DNA from: Limisphaerales bacterium
GTDB taxonomy: Bacteria; Verrucomicrobiota; Verrucomicrobiia; Limisphaerales; UBA11358
NCBI GenBank assembly: GCA_003133815.1
Contig: PKZR01000070.1
Location: forward strand, 4,570 to 12,122
DNA length: 7,553 nt
Direction of reading: 5' to 3'
The notes under the pieces are model-generated. The model saw nothing but the letters and a program-made list of their open reading frames with translations. It was not told the DNA's origin and made no database searches. Position 1 is the stretch's first letter, and every line of letters starts with the position of its first letter. The position numbers and the translations under genes are program-made. Positions 1 through 7,100 of the stretch are shown here, in pieces.

Positions 1-4
1 CAAC

Positions 5-33
5 GCTGTTCTGGGCGTGACGCCCGGAACAGC
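5..33. repeat. Hairpin-forming inverted repeat at the left edge
   Basis: The arms GCTGTTCTGGGCG (5-17) and CGCCCGGAACAGC (21-33) are complementary over 13 pairs, with one G-T wobble, and enclose the 3-nt loop TGA. This would be a very stable hairpin in RNA. No T-run follows it on either strand, so it is not a classical intrinsic terminator. It could end or stabilise a transcript arriving from the left, outside the window, or be a copy of a dispersed palindrome. The function is not known. Confidence 0.6.
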
Positions 34-70
34 ACGCGGGACGCGCGCGCTCCTCAATCCGTCCATCCGA

Positions 71-322
71 GAATACCTCGGTTGTTCATCAAAACACCCC
101 GGTATTTTGTTAAACGACCCCGGTATTTTGTCAAATCCGGCAGGTCGTTTATCAAACGACCTGCCGGAGATGGCAAAATACCTGCCGGAGATAACAAACG
201 ACCCGCCGGAGATGGCAGACGACCTGGGTATTTTACAAAACGACCTGCCGGAGATGATAAACGACCTCGGTAGAATGGCAAAATACCTGCCGGACATGGT
301 CGGCGACCTGCCATTTTTGACA
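71..322. repeat. Array of twelve degenerate 21-nt tandem repeats
   Basis: Twelve consecutive units of exactly 21 nt can be laid out with starts at 71, 92, 113, 134, 155, 176, 197, 218, 239, 260, 281 and 302. A thirteenth, degraded unit may begin at 323. The commonest core is ACGACCTGCCGGAGATGGC. Units are mosaics: the left part is mainly AACGACC or AAATACC, and the right part is CCGGAGATG-like or GGTATTTTG-like. The right-hand form GGTATTTTG is the reverse complement of CAAAATACC, a left-hand form, so the modules occur in both orientations. The unit at 134-154 is inverted relative to the rest. Because 21 is a multiple of three, several frames stay open. In the plus frame of the unit starts the array reads as heptapeptides such as NDLPEMA and KYLPEIT. 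Coding is possible but unsupported: the flanks of that frame look non-coding, and each heptad carries proline or glycine, which argues against a coiled coil. It has no CRISPR-type constant repeat with unique spacers. It lies 174 nt beyond the stop of the minus-strand gene at 496-879 and could be in its 3' untranslated region. The function is unknown. Confidence 0.85.
136..168. repeat. Perfect 15-bp dyad inside the 21-nt array
   Basis: The arm TCCGGCAGGTCGTTT (136-150) and the arm AAACGACCTGCCGGA (154-168) are exact reverse complements with a 3-nt loop, ATC. The dyad arises because the fourth repeat unit is inverted relative to the fifth. A transcript from either strand would form a very stable stem-loop here, and the structure is a likely pause or processing point if the array is transcribed. 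No T-tract adjoins it. Confidence 0.85.
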
Positions 323-346
323 AAAACATGGTTTTTTGTCAAAAAT
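313..346. repeat. A/T-rich inverted repeat capping the array
   Basis: The arm ATTTTTGACAAAAAC (313-327) is complementary to GTTTTTTGTCAAAAAT (331-346) over 15 pairs, with one extra T bulged in the right arm and the loop ATG. An outer pair of arms, CCTGCC (307-312) and GGCAGG (357-362), extends the dyad if about 10 nt are looped out on the right. It sits exactly where the 21-nt periodicity breaks down. It may act as a bidirectional transcription end or be a boundary of the array, but the T-runs lie within the stem rather than after it, so terminator function is uncertain. Confidence 0.7.
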
Positions 347-361
347 CAGGATTACAGGCAG

Positions 362-428
362 GGCGCGACACTCCGTGCGCGCCGTTCGGTTGTCAACCCA
401 CGCCTCGGCGGTCAGCGGACTGACCGCC
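362..428. repeat. Two GC-rich hairpins between the array and the small gene
   Basis: The first hairpin is at 362-383: GGCGCG, a bulged A, CAC, loop TCC, then GTGCGCGCC, giving 9 pairs. The second is at 407-428: GGCGGTCAG (407-415), loop CGGA, then CTGACCGCC (420-428), giving a perfect 9-bp stem. A short palindrome GGTTGTCAACC lies between them at 388-398. Together with the array dyads they make the whole 3' flank of the minus-strand gene strongly foldable. Neither hairpin has the trailing T-run of an intrinsic terminator, but they could block 3' exonuclease. I see no gene in 323-495. Confidence 0.55.
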
Positions 429-495
429 CTACCTTCCAATAAATGACCGGCGGTCAACAGAACGCCGTCACGATAATAATCCGGCGGGCCGGAAG

Positions 496-879
496 TCAGG
501 GTGTTTTGGTCGGCGTGGGTGGCTCGGGAGTATCGCCGGAGCCTTGGTTGCCGATCAAGTCGGCGCGCAAACCACGGAGCTTGACGGTCAAGGCATGGTC
601 TTTGCCAAGCACACCCTCCACGAGGCTGACCGTGCCGGTGGCCTGCGTATAAAAGTTTTCACGAATGGTGTGTTCATTGATGATGGCGGTGGTGGCCGCC
701 TTCTCGGCATCTTTGCGGACTTTGTCGGCGGCTTCAATCACCTTGCCGGCACCCGTGAGCTGTGTGATGAGGGCGGAGGCATCGAAACCACCGGCCTTGA
801 GTTCGTCGGCATAGGGGTTGAGCGCGTTGCCCACCTTGCCGATGTAGCTTTCCTTCAACGGATCATTTAAATCTGACAT
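496..879 (-). CDS. Small helix-rich hypothetical protein, 127 aa
   Basis: I do not recognise the family. The frame starts at ATG (complement of 877-879) and ends at TGA (complement of 496-498). The protein starts MSDLNDPLKES and has no signal peptide or membrane segment, so it is probably cytoplasmic. Residues about 2-30 and 33-100 look mostly alpha-helical, with an Ala/Lys/Asp/Glu-rich amphipathic stretch at about 45-66 (ADKVRKDAEKAATTA). A short conserved-looking basic segment, GKDHALTVKLRGLRADLIGNQ-like, runs around residues 92-112, followed by a disordered Pro/Thr tail ending PTPTKTP. Codon use supports this strand: third positions are G/C-rich with regular Ala/Gly/Lys codons, whereas the overlapping plus-strand frame at 544-870 gives a less plausible protein. 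The leader (880-895) is A/T-rich with no evident Shine-Dalgarno. The gene is divergent from the giant gene at 1096, and its 3' end faces the 21-nt array. A structural or nucleic-acid-associated role would be guesswork. Confidence 0.8.
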   Translation of the reverse strand: MSDLNDPLKESYIGKVGNALNPYADELKAGGFDASALITQLTGAGKVIEAADKVRKDAEKAATTAIINEHTIRENFYTQATGTVSLVEGVLGKDHALTVKLRGLRADLIGNQGSGDTPEPPTPTKTP

Positions 880-894
880 AATTTTAATTTATCA

Positions 895-921
895 GTTGGT
901 TTGTTTCTGTTTGTTGGTTTG
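895..921 (-). repeat. 9-bp direct repeat in the small gene's leader
   Basis: GTTGGTTTG occurs exactly at 895-903 and again at 913-921, with starts 18 bp apart. On the minus strand this is CAAACCAAC twice, within a CAAAC/CAAAG-like purine- and C-rich leader 16-42 nt before the ATG of the 127-residue gene. It could be an unstructured translation-enhancing leader or a pair of binding sites for a regulator. The simple composition means chance is also possible. Confidence 0.45.
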
Positions 922-987
922 CTTCGTCACAATGTCATCATAACCATTCAAAAACCGCTCTCCATTCCTTGCCAAAAGCCCACCCTG

Positions 988-1023
988 AATTGCGCATCAA
1001 ATATTGCGATTTTGATTGCAATT
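988..1023. promoter_or_regulatory. Imperfect inverted repeat, candidate operator
   Basis: The left arm is AATTGC (988-993) plus ATCAAA (996-1001). The right arm is TTTGAT (1011-1016) plus GCAATT (1018-1023). This gives 12 complementary pairs, with a small asymmetric internal gap (GC against T) and a 9-nt centre. The right arm overlaps the proposed -35 element of the giant gene, a position suited to a repressor or to shared control of the divergent pair. No regulator gene is in view. Confidence 0.35.
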
Positions 1024-1044
1024 AAAGGTGATAAGGCATACGAT
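1016..1044 (+). promoter_or_regulatory. Candidate sigma70-type promoter for the giant gene
   Basis: TTGCAA (1016-1021) and TACGAT (1039-1044) match the -35 and -10 consensus at 4 of 6 positions each and are separated by exactly 17 nt. The predicted start of transcription, around 1051, would leave a leader of about 45 nt before the ATG at 1096. This is a sequence match only. Promoter consensus in Verrucomicrobiota is poorly defined. Confidence 0.3.
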
Positions 1045-1095
1045 GGCATCCATCAGAACAGCGTCGTCCGTGCGAGGCCATCACATCTTGATTTT

Positions 1096-1164
1096 ATGAA
1101 AAACAAACTTCATTGCTTGTTGGTGGTAATTGGATTTTTTGCCGTCACTCACGGGGCGCTGGCT
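1096..1164 (+). other. Sec-type signal peptide of the giant protein
   Basis: Residues 1-23 show a basic start (MKNK), a hydrophobic core at about 8-17 (LLVVIGFFAV), and a c-region ending in Ala-Leu-Ala before Glu24. This fits the A-x-A rule of signal peptidase I. The only cysteine is residue 7, too early for a lipobox, so the product is probably released to the periplasm or exported further rather than lipidated. Confidence 0.85.
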
Positions 1165-4100
1165 GAAGTCAATCTAACCTTTGGAAATGCGAACACTGGC
1201 GCGATCTCGCTGCCCGGCCATCAGGATCGTTTCACATTCACCGGCACGACCGGTCAGCGGATATATTTCGACGCGCTGAATTTGACCAATCAAAATCTTT
1301 ACGTCCAACTGATTGCGCCCAGTGGAACAGCGGTCATAAACAATCAACCCACTTATTACGACGGCAATCCTTTCTATCTTACAGAGTCGGGCACTTACAC
1401 GCTGATTGTTAGCGGCGCAGGCTCGGAGGCCACGGGCAGCTACAATTTTCGCCTGGTGGATGCCGGGGCTGCGCCGCTGGCGACGGCAGGGCCGACAAAT
1501 AACGTAACGCTCAATCCGTCAAGCGCGACGGTGGTTTATGGTTTTGCCGGGACGGCCGGTCAGAAGATCGCGCTTGATTCGATTGTGTCCACACCCGGCA
1601 CGGCGAACTGGTGGCTCGTTGACCCGGCAAACAATATCGTTAGTTCCGAAGTCGGTGCCGAAAATGATCTCGGCACGAATCTGCTGCTCACCACCGGCAC
1701 TTATCTGGTCGTCGTGCAAGGGATTGTGGACGCCGCCGGGACGCCGCCGGTGAATTTCAGTTTTCGCACCCGCGACGTGAGCGACGCGCCGGTGACTGCG
1801 ACCGGTTTTGGGACGATATACAGCGGCACGGTGGTGGCGGGCGTGACGAACAGTTTCATTTACACGGCATCCGCCGGAACGGTGGTTTATTATGACAGCC
1901 TGACAAACAACGGCGCGAACGATGACACCATGCAGTTGATTGCGCCGGACGGAACCGTGCTGGTCAACCAACCTGCATCGTATGACAGTGTTCCCTATTA
2001 TTCCGGCCCGGTCATTCTGCCGCAAACCGGCAGTTACACGTTGCAGATCACCGGCAACACGGGCGGCGACTACATTTTCCGCCTGATCAATTGTTCAAGC
2101 AACACCAGCGCGCCGCTGATCACAATTGGGAACACCAACGCCGCCAACCTCAACAATCCGGTATTTCGCACGGATGTATATCGTTTCACCGGCACGCCGG
2201 GGCAGCGGTTGTATGTTGATTCGCTCGACACGAATTATGACAACGGAAATGTTGCCTGGTATATTTACACTCCCGGCACGGCTTGGACCGGCTGGTCGGG
2301 ACAAGACGTAAGTGATTATGGCCCGTTCACGGTGACCCAGCCCGGCACTTATTATCTTTTTGTAACCAGCCAGTCCACGAATGTCACAGCCGATTACAGT
2401 TTCCGCCTGCTTGATCTGGCACAACCGCCGGCCACCTCGCTTGCCTTCAACACCGTTGTTACAAACTATTTGAGCCTGGGGACAGCGGCGGCTATCTACA
2501 CTTTTAACGGCACGAACGGACAACAGTTGTTCTTTGACGGCTTGAGTACGGATTACAGCGCCTATTGGTATCTCTACGATCCGTTGAACGGCAACGTTTA
2601 CAATTCATATGCTGCAGAAGGGTATGACTATCCGATAACGCTTCAACACAACGGCGAATATGCGTTGGTTTTCGGAGAAAGCGGTTACAATTCTTCTTAC
2701 TGGAGCGGCACGCCCTTTGATTATTCGTTCAATGTCATCACGCCTGCCATCACCAATTTTTCGCTCACGCTCGGCGCGGTGACGGGCGGCACGCTCACGT
2801 CGGCCGGTCAGGAGAATTACTATACTTTCACTGGCATGGCGGGACAGAGGCTGTTTTACGATTCACTCCAAAACACGTATTCCAACATCAATGTCCGTCT
2901 GCTTGACCCGTCGGGAACCGTCGTGTGGCTGAACGGCTACGCCGACAGCGAATACGGCCTTTACACGCTGCTGTCTTCCGGCACTTACACGCTCATCGTC
3001 GGCGGGGAAAGCGACTCGCTCGGAACTTTCAGTTTCCGCCTGATTGACGTGAACCAGTCTCCAGCCGTGGCGGTTCCTTTCAACACGGTCGTCGGCGGCA
3101 CAAACAACCCGGGACTGATGGCTGCGATTTATAGCTTTTACGGCACGAGCGGGCAGCGGTTTTTCCTGGACAGCCTCACAAATGACGTTGGCAATTGGAC
3201 GCTTTATGCGGCGAACAACAGTGCTTACTGGGGCACTCCGGCGCAAGGCTCGGATTTTGAAGTGACGCTGCCGGTGACTGGCACAAACATTTTGGTCATT
3301 GAATCCGGCGTGACCAACGCACAGCAGTATTCCTTCCGCATCATCAGCGACCTCGTCACCATCACCAATCCCATGACATTGGGCGTGACTGTGAGCAATG
3401 CGTTTGTCAATCCCGGCGACGAGCACCGTTACACCTTCACCGGCACTGCGGGACAGAGGATTTACTATGACGCGCTTGACCAAGATTACGACAACGTGAC
3501 CGTCAACATTCTTGACCCCGATGGCAACAGCATCTGGAGCAACAACTCGGATTATGACGGTGGCATTTTTACACTCACTATTTCCGGAACATACACGGTT
3601 GTGCAGCACAACAGCACCGACGGCTCGCCGGATTATCGTTTCCGGGTGCTTGATCTCGCCAGCCAGCCGGCCATCACATTGGGTGTGACCGTCACCAACG
3701 AGCTTGTCCCACTCACGCAAACCCATCTTTACCGCATCATCGGCACCGCCGGACAGACCCTCAATCTCCAAACCATTTTTGCCGATTCCAGCAGCGCCAA
3801 CTGGTATCTAGTCGACCCGCAGAACAACATCATCGCTTCTGCCAACATTACCGGCAGCCCAGGAAATGTCTTCCTGCCAACAACGGGAACTTACGCTCTT
3901 GAAGTCGTTGGTGCCGGCCCGGATTCCGGAGCGCTCAATTATCAAGTTCTCGTCACCAACGCGACGCCTGCGACAATCGCTTCGTCCGGCTTCGGCAATT
4001 ATTCCGGCACGGTCGCGGCAGGCACCACGAATATTATTTATGTCAACGCAAGTGCAGGCACGACCGTCTATTTTGACAATCTGACCAACACTACAACTGT

Positions 4101-7100
4101 TGATTTGCATGTTATTGATCCAAATGGCACTGAAGTTTTTACTTACTACGGATATTACAGTTATTTGGACCCCGGCTTCTTTGTTGCGGCAAGCACCGGC
4201 ACTTACACCGTGCAAGTCGAAAGCACCGGAGGCGGCGATTACAATTTCCGCATCCTGAACCTTGCAAACGATTCGCTGCCGTTGACCCTTGGCACGACTT
4301 ATTCAAGTCCGCTGACGAATGCGTTTCTGACAAAAATTTATAGCTTCACTGGCACGGCGGGGCAGCGGGTGCTGTATGACGGTTTGGAGGGCGACAACGA
4401 TCCGGTCTATGTAATGTTGTTCGGGCCAAACAGTGTTGGGGCGAATGGTGCTGATAATTATTCTACAATTTTCGGCAGTTTATATTATTATTATGGATAC
4501 TACAACGCCGACGGAGATTTCGGGCCTTACACATTGCCAGCATCCGGCACTTATTATCTCGCCGTCATGAGCAATGTAGCGAATACAAACCATTACAGTT
4601 TCCGCCTGCTGGATTTGGCGCAGCCGCCGACGCAGGTCGTCACGCTTAACACGACCAACGGCACGGGACTCGTGCCTGTTCCGGCAGGTTCATTGAGCGT
4701 GACCGGCAGTTATGTGAATGCAGATCTCGACGGCGTGGATCAGCTCGACTGGCGCAGCAGCCAGACAATCGTCGGCACGCGCCCGGATGCGACCATCAAC
4801 TTTGCTGTCACCAACTGGGGATCCCGCGCCAGTGTGGGCGTCACCGGTGGAACAAGCGACGCCAACTGGCTGAACTTTTCAGTCCAATGGGATGGCGCCG
4901 TCACCATCACCAACGCCAACACGCGTCTTTACCTGAACAATTATTACGGGACAAGCCGGATGTGGATTGACCTCAACAACGACTCGGTGTTCGACACAAC
5001 GGAAATCACGAGTAACTTGTGGGGCGGGCGCAACACCTATTCCGTCAGCCCATCCTCGCCGCCTTTGCAACCCGGCACTTATCACATCCGTATCCAATAT
5101 GATGCAGGTTCGTATGCCGCCAACATGGGTCTGCTCTGGGACAACGGCTATAATCTAGCGCCTTACCAGACCCAGGTTTTCAGCTTTGATGCCAGTGCCG
5201 GCCCGCTGTTTTTTGACAGCTTCCAATCTGATAGCGGCGTGAATTGGTATCACTATGCGCCCGGCAATGATTACTACGCTTCTGGCAGCGGTATTCTTGG
5301 TAATTTTGAATCAAGCACGCCTGTTTCCAGCACGAACTTGCTGATCATCTACAACACTACGGGCAGTGGCCAGCCTTACAGCTTCAATGTTATTGTGCCT
5401 GCATCCGTAACCAATCTGCTTACGCTCGGTAACACCGTCACCAACATCTTGTCTGCCGATGCATACAGTTATTACACATTCACAGCCACGGCTGGCCAGC
5501 GGATTTACTACGACGATCTCGACCAATACGGTGTCGGGAATGTCTATGTCCGACTCGTTTCGCCATCAGGCGTCACCGCATTTGGAGATGGTTCGAGTTA
5601 CAATGATTTTGGCCCGATCACTCTGACCGAAAACGGAACTTACACCCTGCGCTTCCATAACAATGTGGATGCGCCGACGACCTGTAGCTTCAGGGTGCTG
5701 GATGTCGCCGCACAGCCATTCCTCAACTTTGATTCAACGAACAACCTGACATTCCCGCAGGGAGCGGCGGCGGCTTTATTCCAAGTCAACGACCTCGCAC
5801 ACATGGGACTCTTCTTTAATACGCTGGCTTCCACTTCCTATTCCGGTTATTGGTATCTTTACGACCCGAACAACCAAAACTTGGGGGGCAATGCCATTGG
5901 CTACGATTTCTCTGTGGCAAATCCAGCTTTGACGACCGGTTACCTGCTGGTTCTCAACGGTTACTACACCAACAGCTACAATTATTCCTTCCGCGTCGTG
6001 CCCGGCAACCACGCGCCCGTCTTGGCGGCGGTTGCCGACCAGACTAATGACGAGCTGGTCACGCTCACGTTCACCAACGCCGCCACCGACGTGGAATCGG
6101 ACAACGACCAGTTGACCTTCACGCTCGACGCGGGCGCGCCGACGAACGCTGTGATTGATCCCGCCACCGGAGTTTTCACATGGACGCCAAGCCAGACGCA
6201 GAGTCCTGGCGTCTATCCTGTCACCGTCCGCGTGACGGATGATGGCGTTCCGCCGTTGAATGATTCCAAATCTTTCAACATCACCGTCAGGGAAGTGAAC
6301 GTCGCACCGACGTTGCCCGTCATAGCCCTGACGAATGTCAACGAATTGAACCCGTTGACCGTCACCAACACGGCGACGAATTTCAACATCCATTCCACCA
6401 ACGTCAGTTACACGCTCATCAGCCCGCCTGCCGGAATGGTCATCAATACCAGCGGCATCATCACTTGGACGCCTAGCCAAACACAAAGCCCCGGCACGAA
6501 TACCATCACCACCGTCGTCACCAACTACAATCCTTATGACTTGGCGAATCCGCAGTTGTCGGCGACAAACAGTTTCAAAGTGGTTGTAAAGGAAGTGAAC
6601 GTGGCCCCGGTGCTGCCGGGAATTCCGGTGACCGGGCAGACGAATGTCAGCGAGCTGAATTTGTTGACCGTCACGAACACCGCCGGCGAAGCGAACATCC
6701 ACTCCGTCATTACCGGGTACGGATTGGTCAATCCGCCCGCCGGAATGGTCATCAGCACGAACGGCGTTATCACCTGGACACCAACCCAGGCGCAAAGTCC
6801 CGCCACCAACGTCATCACCACGGTGGTCACTAACTTTAACCCTTACGACCTGGTCAGTCCGAGCCTAGCCTCCACCAACAGCTTCACGGTGATTGTGAAG
6901 GAAGTTAATATGGAGCCGGTGCTGCCGACCATAGCTCAAGCGACCGTCAATGAATTGACATTGCTGACCGTGACCAATACGGCGACGAATGGGAACATTC
7001 ATTCCGTCATCACCGGCTATGGATTGGTCAACCCGCCCGCCGGCATGGTCATCAGCACGAACGGCATCATTACCTGGACGCCGAGCCAGACGGAAAGCCC

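Larger units (their letters stand above)
880..1095. other. Divergent intergenic region
   Basis: These 216 bases separate the start codons of the two divergent genes, so promoters for both should lie here. The side next to the minus-strand gene is T/G-rich on the plus strand and would be a CA-rich, weakly structured leader in its mRNA. The centre, about 988-1044, holds an inverted repeat and a promoter-like sequence directed to the right. No convincing -35/-10 pair was found for the minus-strand gene. A TATGAT hexamer occurs on that strand (complement of about 938-943), but it lacks a matching -35. Neither start codon has a recognisable Shine-Dalgarno. Confidence 0.6.

Noticed and set aside
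71..322. CRISPR array
   Set aside because: Units are 21 nt end to end with variation throughout. There is no constant repeat of 24-40 nt separated by unique spacers, and no cas gene in the window.
313..346. Terminal inverted repeat of an insertion sequence
   Set aside because: The two arms are adjacent across a 3-nt loop rather than bounding an element. No transposase gene or target-site duplication is present.
407..428. Intrinsic terminator for the minus-strand gene
   Set aside because: The 9-bp stem is good, but the minus strand continues GAGGCGTGG with no T-run, so I list it only as a hairpin.
544..870. Plus-strand open frame of 108 codons opposite the small gene
   Set aside because: The minus-strand frame over the same bases has better codon use, a natural start and a coherent helical protein.
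1519..2025. Minus-strand open frame of 168 codons
   Set aside because: Antisense to repeats R2-R3, with an Arg/His-rich composition and no recognisable fold.
2863..3771. Minus-strand open frame of 302 codons inside the giant gene
   Set aside because: It is antisense to a strongly supported repeat-coding frame, has no domain-like pattern, and is explained by the Thr/Asn/Val-rich codon bias of the plus strand.
5776..6795. Minus-strand open frame of 339 codons
   Set aside because: It repeats in register with the ~300-bp plus-strand repeats and gives an Arg/Gly/Asp/Val-rich sequence typical of an antisense shadow. The plus frame has clear domains.
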